A stretch of DNA of 9,671 bases from Gammaproteobacteria bacterium (GCA_003511825.1 DOIU01000363.1:1-9671); one strand, 5' to 3'; positions 1 to 6,458 are shown, counted from the first letter of the stretch. The notes: generated by a model from the letters alone, not told the origin. Translations and numbers: made by a program.

Positions 1-1810
1 CTAACCGCTTGGCGAAGCCCGACTCTGCCGATATCGCCATCACATCCTCATCAGGCGCCCACCATTCGCCTCGCGTGACGGTATTGTGCCGGGGCGGCTC
101 ATCGGCATAGGACAAGTTGAACTCGTGATCCAGCATGCCGCGCGCGCGCTCGTCACCGGCATAGCGCGATTCAGCATCTTCATCATTAACGGCAAGCAAA
201 CGTCCGCGACTCACAGGATACAAGGCCCCTTCAAAGTTCAGGCGCTCGCGCAAGAGATCCAGCACGCCATCCACCTGGGCGGGTTGAATGTTCACAATAA
301 AGTGATCAGGCGCATCGGCGGGAATATCTTGCTCCCACGCGCGCAGGATGTCGCCGCGTACGACACCAATCAGCAGCATGGTCATGATGGCGAAACCGAA
401 GGTCGACAGCTGCAGCAAGGTCACGTCCATGCGACGACGCAGCACCAACCGCGTCACCGGCCACGAGCGCGGCGTCAACCAACGCATTCCGCGATAGAGC
501 ACACCACCGGCGAGCGCAAACACCAACAAAATCGCCAGTAACCCCGCCAATACCAAAGCTACCAAGAGGAAGCTGTGCGCTTGCAGATACATCATCAACG
601 CGGCTGCGACCAATGCGACCGCCAGCGTCAGACGCCCAGAGACGCCCAAATCGCCGTATTCCTGCCGCAATACACCAACCACCGGCGCAGCGCCCGCACG
701 CAGCAAGGGCAACGCGGCAAACCCGATCAATGTCAGCACGGTCACGACCGCCGCGCTCCAAAACGGTGCCCAACCTGCGGCCGGCAAGCTGAGATCAAAC
801 CATGCGCCTAGCAATCCGGCTAACACCGTCTGCGCCAACAAACCCAAAAGCAGCCCCAGGCCCAGGGCAGTGCCGGCGAGTAAAGCCAGACGCACCAGCA
901 TCCAGGCCATCACCGTTTTGCGACTCGCTCCTAAGGTCCGAAGAATCGCGCCCGCACTGGCCTGCTCGCGCGCATACTGGCGCACGGCCATGGCAATGGC
1001 CGCGCCTGAGAGCAACACCGCCAACATGGCCGCAAGACCAAAAAAGCGCTGGATTTGGTCGAGCACCCGTTGAATCTGTGGCCGCGCATTGTCGGCGTCG
1101 CGCCATTCCAGCCCGAGGCGCTCTTCCGAGTCGTACCACGCCTGGAACGCCGACAAGGCAGTCGGCGGCCCCGCAAGCAATAACGCGTAACGCGCACGAC
1201 TGCCCTCAACCAGCAGGCCGGCAGTCGCCAAATCGTCTACGCGCATCAGGAGACGGGGCGCCATCTGAAACAACCCGCCGCCGGCATCAGGCTCTTGCGC
1301 CACGGTGGCCGTCACACGCAGCTCACTATTCCCCACCCAAAGCGTGTCGCCGGCTTGCAACTGCAGCGGATGGACCAAAGTTGGCGCGACCGCAATATCG
1401 CCCGGAGCCGGTGGCACACGACGCGTGACATCCTCTGTCGCTGCCACGTCTGCCAGCGACAACGCTCCGCGCAAGGGGTAGTTGTCACTCACTGCCTTGA
1501 CCGAGACCAAGGCCGATTCGTCATCGGCGTTGAGAACCACGCTGGGAAAGCTGATCACTGCTGCGCTCTGCAACCCCAAGGCATCGGCCTTGGCCTGCAA
1601 TGACGGCGCAATCGCGCGGGAGGCTTCAATGCGCACATCAGCCGCCAGCAAATCACCCGCTTGCTGTTGCATGGCGCGCGAGACGCGATCAGTAAAGAAA
1701 CCCACGGCTGACACTGCCGCCACCGCAATGATGAGCGCGCTCAGCAAGATACGCAGGCTTACACAACGCAGATCACTTTTGAGGGAGCGACGCACCAACG
1801 ATAAGAGCAT
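1..1810 (-). CDS. ybbP: YbbP-type ABC transporter permease (FtsX/MacB-like), C-terminus cut off by window edge
   Basis: Inner-membrane permease partner of the ATPase encoded just upstream. The frame is open from the ATG at 1810-1808 to base 1, about 603 codons, with no stop; E. coli YbbP is about 800 residues, so roughly the last quarter is missing. Visible parts: a first membrane helix near residues 19-41 (RILLSALIIAVAAVSAVGFF), a periplasmic MacB-like domain to about residue 245, then a block of hydrophobic helices (about 250-490) with the FtsX-type linker LRTLGASRKTVMAWM, then a second periplasmic domain containing the family-typical ALYPVSRGRLLAVN and GEWWAP stretches. The ATG overlaps the ybbA stop by one base (TGATG), so the two are probably translationally coupled. 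The family is linked to extracting or moving hydrophobic molecules at the envelope; the substrate is not evident here. The family and gene order support the call strongly. Confidence 0.9.
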   Translation of the reverse strand, partial: MLLSLVRRSLKSDLRCVSLRILLSALIIAVAAVSAVGFFTDRVSRAMQQQAGDLLAADVRIEASRAIAPSLQAKADALGLQSAAVISFPSVVLNADDESALVSVKAVSDNYPLRGALSLADVAATEDVTRRVPPAPGDIAVAPTLVHPLQLQAGDTLWVGNSELRVTATVAQEPDAGGGLFQMAPRLLMRVDDLATAGLLVEGSRARYALLLAGPPTALSAFQAWYDSEERLGLEWRDADNARPQIQRVLDQIQRFFGLAAMLAVLLSGAAIAMAVRQYAREQASAGAILRTLGASRKTVMAWMLVRLALLAGTALGLGLLLGLLAQTVLAGLLGAWFDLSLPAAGWAPFWSAAVVTVLTLIGFAALPLLRAGAAPVVGVLRQEYGDLGVSGRLTLAVALVAAALMMYLQAHSFLLVALVLAGLLAILLVFALAGGVLYRGMRWLTPRSWPVTRLVLRRRMDVTLLQLSTFGFAIMTMLLIGVVRGDILRAWEQDIPADAPDHFIVNIQPAQVDGVLDLLRERLNFEGALYPVSRGRLLAVNDEDAESRYAGDERARGMLDHEFNLSYADEPPRHNTVTRGEWWAPDEDVMAISAESGFAKRL

Positions 1811-2520
1811 CACGCAGGACTCACGTTGCCGTTGTACACGCGCACCTGGCGATCGCATCGCGCCGCCAGCGCAGTATCGTGTGTCACCAGCACCAGCGAT
1901 GCCCCCTGCTCGGCGCGCAGCTCAAACATCAGGTCAATGATGCGCGCGCCGTTTTCGGCGTCGAGATTGCCGGTGGGTTCATCGGCAAACAACAGATCCG
2001 GTTCCACCACAAAGGCACGCGCCAAGGCCACGCGCTGCTGCTCGCCACCAGAGAGCTGCTCGGGATAGTGGTGCAGACGCTCGCCCAAACCCAGCTTGGT
2101 CAGCAGGGCCCGAGCGTCATAGCGCGGATGGGTGCGCTGCCCCAAATCCAGCGCGACTTGTACGTTCTCCAGCGCGGTAAAGCCCGGCAAGAGTTGAAAG
2201 GACTGAAATACAAACCCCACCCTACCCGCGCGCAACCGGGCGCGCGCGTCTTCATCCAGTTGCCCGAGCGATTGGCCAAAGAGACTGACATCACCGGCCG
2301 AAGCATCATCGAGCCCGGCGAGAATACCCAGCAATGTCGACTTGCCTGAGCCCGAGGGACCGACAATAGCAAAGGCTTCGGCGGGTGCCACACTGAGACT
2401 GACATCGGACAAAATCCGCAGGTCACCACTCGGCCCGACCACGCGTTTTTCGACGTTGGCGGCCTCCAGCACGTGGGAGGTTGCGGTTTGTTCGCTTGCA
2501 CTTTCAACGGGAGGGATCAC
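1810..2520 (-). CDS. ybbA: ABC transporter ATP-binding protein YbbA
   Basis: Cytoplasmic ATPase that powers the YbbP permease. The 236 residues contain every ABC landmark: Walker A GPSGSGKST at 54-62, Q-loop Gln106 in VFQSF, signature LSGGEQQR from 156, Walker B DLLFADEP from 175 and the H-loop His214 in VTHD. LAGLDD, FVFQSF and ARCDR are closely shared with E. coli YbbA (228 residues) as I remember it. The chosen start is GTG at 2520; it lacks a strong Shine-Dalgarno. The only later in-frame candidate before the conserved region is GTG at codon 17, with no better ribosome site. The gene is divergent from tesA, with 33 bp between start codons, and its stop overlaps the ybbP start. LolD/MacB-type ATPases are close relatives, but the TesA and YbbP neighbours favour YbbA. 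Confidence 0.95.
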   Translation of the reverse strand: MIPPVESASEQTATSHVLEAANVEKRVVGPSGDLRILSDVSLSVAPAEAFAIVGPSGSGKSTLLGILAGLDDASAGDVSLFGQSLGQLDEDARARLRAGRVGFVFQSFQLLPGFTALENVQVALDLGQRTHPRYDARALLTKLGLGERLHHYPEQLSGGEQQRVALARAFVVEPDLLFADEPTGNLDAENGARIIDLMFELRAEQGASLVLVTHDTALAARCDRQVRVYNGNVSPA

Positions 2521-2539
2521 AATACTCGTTCTCTGGTAA

Positions 2540-2544
2540 AGGCG
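2540..2544 (+). promoter_or_regulatory. Ribosome binding site deciding the tesA start
   Basis: AGGCG lies 9 bases before GTG 2554. It favours that codon over upstream in-frame starts, whose translation would put about 27 non-signal-like residues before the hydrophobic leader. Confidence 0.5.
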
Positions 2545-2553
2545 AAAAACACC

Positions 2554-3207
2554 GTGTTGAGATTACTCGCTGTCTGCATTATAGCTCTGACCCCGTGGCG
2601 CGCATTCGCCGCGGACATTACTGTTCTGGTACTCGGCGACAGCATCAGCGCCGGCTACGGACTCTCTGCCAACCAAGTATGGGTGGATCGGTTGAAATCA
2701 AGGCTGGACGATGCACGTCTTAACGCAAACGTCATCAACGCGAGTATTTCCGGGGACACCACCCGCGGCGGTCTTGAGCGTTTGCCGGCAGCGTTGACGC
2801 GTCATGAGCCCGATATTGTCATCATCGAACTCGGCGGCAACGACGGCCTGCGTGGTCTGTCACTGAAAGCCATGCGCCAAAATCTGGAGCAGATGGTCAC
2901 ACTGAGCAAAGACTTTGGCGCGCGCGTATTGCTCTTGGGCATGCGCATCCCAAGCAACTACGGCCCTGCTTACACCACACGCTTTAATGCGGTGTTTCAT
3001 GCTGCAGCCGAAGCGACAGAGGTCGCCTTAATGCCGTTTTTCTTGGAACCGATTGTCAGTGATAACCGTTATTTCCAAGCCGACGGCATCCATCCATCTG
3101 CAGAGGCACAACCGCTGCTGCTGGACGCCCTATGGCCTTATCTCAAGCCCTTATTACCGGAGCCACTTTCAGTGGCGCCCCAATCTTCAGCGATCAAACC
3201 AGACTAG
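2554..3207 (+). CDS. tesA: TesA: periplasmic acyl-CoA thioesterase / lysophospholipase L1 / arylesterase (SGNH hydrolase)
   Basis: Secreted GDSL/SGNH esterase that hydrolyses acyl thioesters and lysophospholipids. Starting at GTG 2554 gives 217 residues (E. coli TesA has 208) and a clean signal peptide: MLRLL, a hydrophobic core, then cleavage after AFA at residue 19. The frame is open further upstream, but that reading would bury the leader behind an unrelated N-terminus. Family blocks in order: GDS with nucleophile Ser30, block II SISGDTTRGGLERLP, block III GGND with Asn96, and DGIHP with Asp177 and His180 completing the triad. Spacing matches the E. coli enzyme with one extra mature residue. 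It is divergent from ybbA-ybbP as in E. coli, which suggests that hydrolysis of a lipid-like molecule and its handling by the transporter are linked. The last 21 bp overlap the convergent LysR gene. Confidence 0.95.
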   Translation: MLRLLAVCIIALTPWRAFAADITVLVLGDSISAGYGLSANQVWVDRLKSRLDDARLNANVINASISGDTTRGGLERLPAALTRHEPDIVIIELGGNDGLRGLSLKAMRQNLEQMVTLSKDFGARVLLLGMRIPSNYGPAYTTRFNAVFHAAAEATEVALMPFFLEPIVSDNRYFQADGIHPSAEAQPLLLDALWPYLKPLLPEPLSVAPQSSAIKPD

Positions 3208-4125
3208 GGGTCTGTCCGGATCTGCAACGCGTTCTTTTAACCACGCCAACGCTTTGCCTTTGTGCTTGTTCTTCCAGGCGTAAACAACGGATTTGGTCCA
3301 GTTCAGACCAGACTCAATCTGCTTCTCAACCAATTGCCCGCTATCGAGATAGCCTTGCACGGAGGCGCGAGGCAAGATGCCGACACCCATGCCTTGCAAA
3401 TGCGCTTGGATTTTCATCTCCAGAGTTGACACCGTCATCACTGGTTGCCCGGGCAAAATCCCAATGCTGGACTGCGGCAATTCACGCGCGGTATCAGCCA
3501 TGGCAATCACCCGATGACGCCGCAAGATATCTTCTGGGATGGGCTCGGACCAAACGGCCAAGGGATGATCGGGCGCAACCACAAACGCAAAACTCACCGT
3601 GCCACGGGTGAAGGTTGAAAACCCACCCACCTGCGGCATATGACCATCAATCGCAATGACAAAGTCGACCCGATCGGCCAATAGGGCATCCCAGACGCCC
3701 ACCAGTACTTCATTGCAGATACGCAATCGCGTGTTTGGCGAAAACGCCTGCAGTTCACGCATTAACGCCATCAGCTGATCAGCGGGAAACAAATCGTCCA
3801 CACCGATGCGCAATTCTGCTTCCCAGCCATTGGAGAGATCGGCAATCACCGACTCGGTCTCACGTGCCATTCGCAGCAGTTCTTGCCCACGCTGAAACAA
3901 CGCCTCGCCCTGTGTCGTTAACCGCAATTGTCGGCTATCGCGTTCAAAGATGCGCGCGCCCAGAGACTCCTCCAGTTTGCTCACGGTATAGGAGATGGTA
4001 GAAGGCACACGATGGAGCACCTGCGCGGCTTTGCTGAAACTGCCCTGCTCGCCAATCGTCACCACGACACGCAAGCTTTCCAGATCAATCTTGGGGTTCG
4101 ATTTCATCGAACGTGCTGTTCTCAT
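3187..4125 (-). CDS. LysR-family transcriptional regulator (YhaJ-like)
   Basis: DNA-binding regulator of 312 residues. The winged helix-turn-helix covers about residues 14-72 (SFSKAAQVLHRVPSTISYTV is the core), followed by a linker helix to about 98 and a periplasmic-binding-like effector domain to the end. GRVPS/SYT-type recognition-helix residues, the GWE segment after the linker and ADTARE in the effector domain resemble E. coli YhaJ from memory; the effector is not deducible. Two starts are possible: ATG 4125 (used here) and ATG 4107, which would remove six residues; neither has a strong Shine-Dalgarno. It is divergent from the b561/yceI operon, and the 88 bp between carry a palindrome typical of LysR operators, so control of that operon plus self-regulation is the likely role. 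The stop lies inside tesA. Confidence 0.9.
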   Translation of the reverse strand: MRTARSMKSNPKIDLESLRVVVTIGEQGSFSKAAQVLHRVPSTISYTVSKLEESLGARIFERDSRQLRLTTQGEALFQRGQELLRMARETESVIADLSNGWEAELRIGVDDLFPADQLMALMRELQAFSPNTRLRICNEVLVGVWDALLADRVDFVIAIDGHMPQVGGFSTFTRGTVSFAFVVAPDHPLAVWSEPIPEDILRRHRVIAMADTARELPQSSIGILPGQPVMTVSTLEMKIQAHLQGMGVGILPRASVQGYLDSGQLVEKQIESGLNWTKSVVYAWKNKHKGKALAWLKERVADPDRPLVWFDR

Positions 4126-4131
4126 TTTTCT

Positions 4132-4144
4132 AATTGAACCAATT
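4132..4144. promoter_or_regulatory. Palindrome, candidate LysR-type operator
   Basis: AATTG-AAC-CAATT is a perfect 5-bp inverted repeat with a 3-base centre. It covers the -35 hexamer of the rightward promoter and lies 7-19 bases upstream of the regulator's first ATG. This is where a divergent LysR protein would be expected to bind. It is an inference from position and symmetry. Confidence 0.45.
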
Positions 4145-4161
4145 TATCCCATCACTATCAT
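4134..4161 (+). promoter_or_regulatory. Sigma70-like promoter for the b561-yceI operon
   Basis: TTGAAC (4134-4139), a 16-base spacer and TATCAT (4156-4161). The -10 matches consensus at 5 of 6 positions and the -35 at 4 of 6. It sits 52 bp upstream of the b561 start codon. Confidence 0.5.
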
Positions 4162-4213
4162 GAGAGTCATGGCCATGCAGACAGTTTCCTAAACCACACC
4201 GAGGTCGCCAGCT

Positions 4214-4756
4214 ATGCTTACCAATACGCACGACAGCTACGGCTGGGTCGCTCGCCTGTTACATTGGCTCATGGCCGCCGCTGTGATCGCCTTGTTCGGC
4301 ATCGGGCTCTACATGACCGGTTTGGGATACTACGACCCACTCTATAAAACCTTGCCTTGGCGGCACAAAAGCGTTGGGCTGTGTGTACTGGCGCTGATCG
4401 GGGTGCGACTGCTGTGGCGCCTGACCAATGTGACTCCCGCGCATCTTGCGACACACACGCGACTGGAGGTCGTGCTCGGGGGGCTGGTGCATATCGGTTT
4501 GTACGCGCTGCTCTTGGTGATTTGTATCAGCGGTTACTTGATTTCGACCGCCAAGGGTAAAGGTATCGACTGGTTTGGCGTCTATGAAGTACCGGCCATG
4601 ATCGAACCTTTCGAACGCCAAGGAGATCTGGCGGGTGATATTCACTTGATCGCCGCCTGGGTGCTGATCGGCTTGGTCGTTCTGCACGCCGCAGCGGCAC
4701 TGAAGCATCACTTTATTGACAAAGACAACACACTCATTCGTATGACACGAGGATAA
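4214..4756 (+). CDS. yceJ: Cytochrome b561 (YceJ/CybB family), di-heme membrane electron carrier
   Basis: Inner-membrane b-type cytochrome of 180 residues with four hydrophobic helices (about 13-35, 53-70, 88-111, 145-165). Candidate heme ligands are His17 (LLHW), His51 (WRHKS), His144 (GDIHLIAAW) and His158 (VLHAAAALKHHF). Their spacings of 34 and 14 residues match the two heme pairs of E. coli CybB (His13/47 and His137/151). The family passes electrons between the quinone pool and periplasmic or oxidant partners such as superoxide; the partner here is unknown. A GAGG ribosome site lies 9 bases before the ATG. Only 4 bp separate its stop from yceI, the same pairing as the yceJ-yceI unit of E. 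coli, which suggests a shared role in quinone or isoprenoid redox chemistry at the inner membrane. Confidence 0.93.
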   Translation: MLTNTHDSYGWVARLLHWLMAAAVIALFGIGLYMTGLGYYDPLYKTLPWRHKSVGLCVLALIGVRLLWRLTNVTPAHLATHTRLEVVLGGLVHIGLYALLLVICISGYLISTAKGKGIDWFGVYEVPAMIEPFERQGDLAGDIHLIAAWVLIGLVVLHAAAALKHHFIDKDNTLIRMTRG

Positions 4757-4760
4757 CCCC

Positions 4761-5336
4761 ATGAAAAAACGCTTTGCCCCCTTACTCGGCGCTGGTCTTC
4801 TGTTGGCCGCCGGCCAGCTGTTTGCTGATGACTATGTGATTGACACCGAAGGCAGCCACGCTTTTATTAACTTTAAAATTTCCCACCTCGGCTACAGCTG
4901 GCTGCACGGCCGCTTCAATACCTTTGAAGGGACATTCACCTACGACGAGGCAAAGCCGGAAGCGGCCAGCATCCAGGTAAAAATTGATACCGCGAGCATT
5001 GATTCGAATCACGCCGAACGCGACAAGCATTTGCGCAACGATGACTTTCTGGATGTCAAAAAGTATCCGGAAGCCAGCTTCGTCAGCACCAGCTACACAC
5101 CGGGTTAAGGCAATACGGGCGTCTTGAAAGGCGACTTTACACTGCGCGGCGTGACCAAGCCCATCAGCATTGATGTGGTACACATTGGCGGCGGCGAAGA
5201 CCCATGGGGTGGCTACCGACAGGGCTTTTCAGGGTCCACCATGATCACATTGGCAGACTACGGCGTCCCCATGAGCCTGGGGCCCGCATCAGAAACAATG
5301 GAAATCATCCTCTCCGTGGAAGGCATTCGCCAGTAA
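4761..5336 (+). pseudogene. yceI: YceI family periplasmic lipocalin-like protein, interrupted by one in-frame TAA
   Basis: YceI proteins are secreted beta-barrels that bind polyprenyl or other isoprenoid lipids. The frame starts at ATG 4761 behind GAGGA (7-base spacing) and has a signal peptide ending near LFA at residue 22. It then shows strong YceI signatures: HAFINFKISHLGYSWLHG from 33, NHAERDKHLR from 83, then GVTKPI, DPWGG, LGPASE and SVEG in the second part. A TAA at 5106-5108 (codon 116) splits it into 115 and 75 residues. Both halves lie in the same frame, and the total of 191 codons equals E. coli YceI, so a single base substitution (for example from AAA, GAA or CAA) explains it. The stop falls in the variable loop before the KGDFTLRGVTKP strand. 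The first piece lacks about half the barrel and should not fold normally. Readthrough or a sequencing error are alternatives; the rest of the gene shows no decay. Confidence 0.88.
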
Positions 5337-5350
5337 TCGGGCAGTCTCGT

Positions 5351-5377
5351 GTGCCGCCCCTTACTCGCGGGCGGCAT
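5351..5377 (+). terminator. GC-rich hairpin just after yceI
   Basis: TGCCGCCC pairs with GGGCGGCA around a 9-base loop, 15 bp after the yceI stop. No T-run follows, so if it ends the b561-yceI transcript it is not a classical intrinsic terminator; it could instead protect the 3' end. Confidence 0.35.
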
Positions 5378-5387
5378 GCTGCAGGCG

Positions 5388-5415
5388 AAAAAAAGCCGGA
5401 CACGAAGGTCCGGCT
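5388..5415 (-). terminator. Rho-independent terminator reading on the minus strand
   Basis: The plus strand shows seven A (5388-5394) and then AGCCGGAC, six loop bases and GTCCGGCT. Read on the minus strand this is a perfect 8-bp GC-rich stem followed by seven T, a textbook intrinsic terminator. On the plus strand no T-run follows the stem. No minus-strand gene lies upstream of it for over 2.6 kb. Confidence 0.75.
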
Positions 5416-5520
5416 AACCCACACACACTGTTTTCGCCAATTACTCCTTGATACCAATCAGCGATTTTTACTCCGCCGCGACTATTGCTTTTCTTGCCGG
5501 CGACGTTGATTCATAACGTG
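5388..5520 (-). ncRNA. Candidate small RNA, about 130 nt, minus strand
   Basis: Between a promoter-like element and the intrinsic terminator lies a stretch with no coding signal beyond a 10-codon reading frame (ATG at 5514, reading MNQRRRQEKQ). On the minus strand the -35-like TTGCGA (complement of 5551-5556) and -10 CATAAT (complement of 5527-5532) are 18 bases apart, which puts the start of transcription near 5520. The transcript would end in a stable stem and seven U, the usual 3' end of an Hfq-type small RNA. I do not recognise it as a known family such as 6S or CsrB; it has too few GGA loops for CsrB. This is inferred from signals only. Confidence 0.45.
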
Positions 5521-5526
5521 ATACGA

Positions 5527-5556
5527 ATTATGCCCGCAGATACCTGAAATTCGCAA
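5527..5556 (-). promoter_or_regulatory. Minus-strand sigma70-like promoter for the candidate small RNA
   Basis: TTGCGA, 18 bases, CATAAT when read on the minus strand. The -10 matches consensus at 5 of 6 positions; the -35 is weaker. Confidence 0.4.
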
Positions 5557-5733
5557 CAGTTCAAACTCAATAAAACATGAAAAAAAGCTCAAAAAAGGCT
5601 CAAACAGCAAGAATTTTCATTAACAGCACGCAAGCTTTACCTTTTGGTCAGCCCATGCAGTGCAGCATTTTTATTCTGATGGGATCGGCGTCCTAATTGC
5701 CTTGACCTTTACGGACCCGCCCAAAAAACACCC
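5557..5733. other. AT-rich intergenic stretch without a supported gene
   Basis: Part of the roughly 450-bp gap after yceI. It contains A-rich near-repeats (AAAAAAGCTC then AAAAAAGGCTC at 5581-5600) and a 39-codon frame from ATG 5577 with no ribosome site and no recognisable product. Nothing else is supported here. Confidence 0.5.
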
Positions 5734-5762
5734 TTGACTCGCTTGCTGCGCCGTAACATAAT
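5734..5762 (+). promoter_or_regulatory. Strong sigma70 promoter for the CsrA-like gene
   Basis: TTGACT (5734-5739), 17 bases, CATAAT (5757-5762): each hexamer matches consensus at 5 of 6 positions with ideal spacing. This is the best promoter in the window. Transcription would start near 5769, leaving a leader of about 54 nt. Confidence 0.7.
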
Positions 5763-5770
5763 CGGGCGCC

Positions 5771-5822
5771 AGGAGTAACACTGTGAAAGGACGCATGCCG
5801 ACAAACCGAAGAGGGATTGGCG
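5771..5822 (+). promoter_or_regulatory. mRNA leader with three GGA motifs and a decoy start
   Basis: GGA occurs at 5772-5774, 5789-5791 and 5814-5816. The last lies in AGGGAT, which matches the core ARGGAT of the CsrA-binding consensus and overlaps the ribosome site of the CsrA-like gene. The first is the core of AGGAG, placed 7 bases before GTG 5783. That GTG opens a 47-codon frame (5783-5926) in a different frame across the gene; its product resembles nothing I know. The arrangement suggests CsrA-type autoregulation. Confidence 0.4.
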
Positions 5823-5984
5823 ATTTTAATACTGAAGCGCAAAATCGGCGAGAAATTGAATCTCGCAGCCAACGCACGTGTCACGGTCCTTCGTATCGAA
5901 GATCCCTTCGTGACATTACGTATTGAAACCCGCAACAGCAGTCAGCAACGCACGGGTATTTTCCCAGCTCGACACCCTCGTTAA
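5823..5984 (+). CDS. Short, divergent CsrA/RsmA-family RNA-binding regulator with an apparent ATT start
   Basis: CsrA proteins are small dimers that bind GGA motifs in mRNA leaders and alter translation. This 53-codon frame reads ILILKRKIGEKLNLA at its N-terminus against MLILTRRVGETLMIG in E. coli CsrA, then RVTVLRIEDPFVTLRIE against TVTVLGVKGNQVRIGV. The beta1 motif with Leu4, Arg6 and Lys7, the GE pair (9-10) and the VTVL strand are kept. The C-terminal RNA-contact Arg44 of CsrA may correspond to Arg43 in QQRTGIF, one residue short. Where CsrA has Met1 the DNA has ATT (5823), with GAGGG 7 bases upstream. Alternatives are TTG 5817, which adds two residues but has a badly spaced ribosome site, or entry from GTG 5783 through a +1 shift or one-base indel in the TTTT run at 5824-5827. 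It is probably a paralogue of a canonical csrA elsewhere. Family call fairly sure; start and activity uncertain. Confidence 0.72.
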   Translation: MLILKRKIGEKLNLAANARVTVLRIEDPFVTLRIETRNSSQQRTGIFPARHPR

Positions 5985-6034
5985 ACAATCTATTGGGTCG
6001 GCATAAAAAGAACTAACCCACGCACACCCTCTGT

Positions 6035-6053
6035 CCGGGCCTTCACGGCCCGG
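6035..6053 (+). terminator. GC hairpin after the CsrA-like gene
   Basis: CCGGGCC, a five-base loop TTCAC, GGCCCGG: a perfect 7-bp stem 50 bp downstream of the CsrA-like stop. No T-run follows on either strand, so it is only a possible end of that transcript. Confidence 0.35.
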
Positions 6054-6143
6054 CAGATACCTTACCAAACCCTCAATTGCAGAAACCCTATCTCTTCAAG
6101 GATACTCTGGTGCTGTAAAGGCTCCACTGTTCGGACGGACACC

Positions 6144-6458
6144 GTGTACACCCGCGTCGCTACTTTTTCCTTTAAATCTAATCACCTCGACGAAGCGCTC
6201 GCGGTGACGCGAGAAACAATCAACCCCGCACTTGAGAAGATCGACGGCGTGCGCCTGATGGTGGTCACGATCGACCGGGAACGCGCTAAAGGCAGCGCCA
6301 CGACCATCTATGAATCACGCGAAAAAGCGGATCAAGCTCAGGAAGTGATCAGCCATATCTGGGGCGTGCTTGAGGCACATCTGCTGGAACCCCCTGATAT
6401 TCGCGAACGAGAGGTGGTATTCGGGAGTATCGACGGGGCTCTGTTGGTTGAAGACTAG
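6144..6458 (+). CDS. Small ABM-like (dimeric alpha/beta barrel) protein of unknown function
   Basis: A 104-residue soluble protein with no signal peptide. The pattern is beta (MYTRVATFSFK), helix (about 15-33), beta (RLMVVTIDRERAKGSATTIY), helix (about 59-80), short C-terminal strand (EREVVFG). This is the ferredoxin-like layout of the antibiotic-biosynthesis-monooxygenase (ABM) superfamily, whose members include heme-degrading, quinone and stress-related enzymes and many unknowns. I see no residue set that points to a particular reaction. The start is GTG 6144, with only a weak GGACGGA upstream. It stands alone between the CsrA-like gene and the lipoprotein, all on the plus strand but with wide gaps (159 and 225 bp), so it is probably a separate unit. 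The fold call is inference from the pattern; the gene itself looks real. Confidence 0.65.
   Translation: MYTRVATFSFKSNHLDEALAVTRETINPALEKIDGVRLMVVTIDRERAKGSATTIYESREKADQAQEVISHIWGVLEAHLLEPPDIREREVVFGSIDGALLVED

Noticed and set aside
306..773. 155-codon minus-strand frame and others nearby, suggesting a broken permease
   Set aside because: The true ybbP frame (codons ending in register with ATG 1810) is open through all stretches I translated; these are off-frame shadows.
802..1428. 208-codon plus-strand frame
   Set aside because: It is antisense to the continuous ybbP frame; its composition is Pro/Arg/Ala-rich and shows no domain.
5577..5696. 39-codon plus-strand frame starting MKKSSKKAQT
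   Set aside because: No ribosome site, no recognisable product, low-complexity A-rich start; likely chance.
5693..5935. 80-codon minus-strand frame
   Set aside because: Antisense to the CsrA-like gene, which has family similarity and a promoter; this frame has neither.
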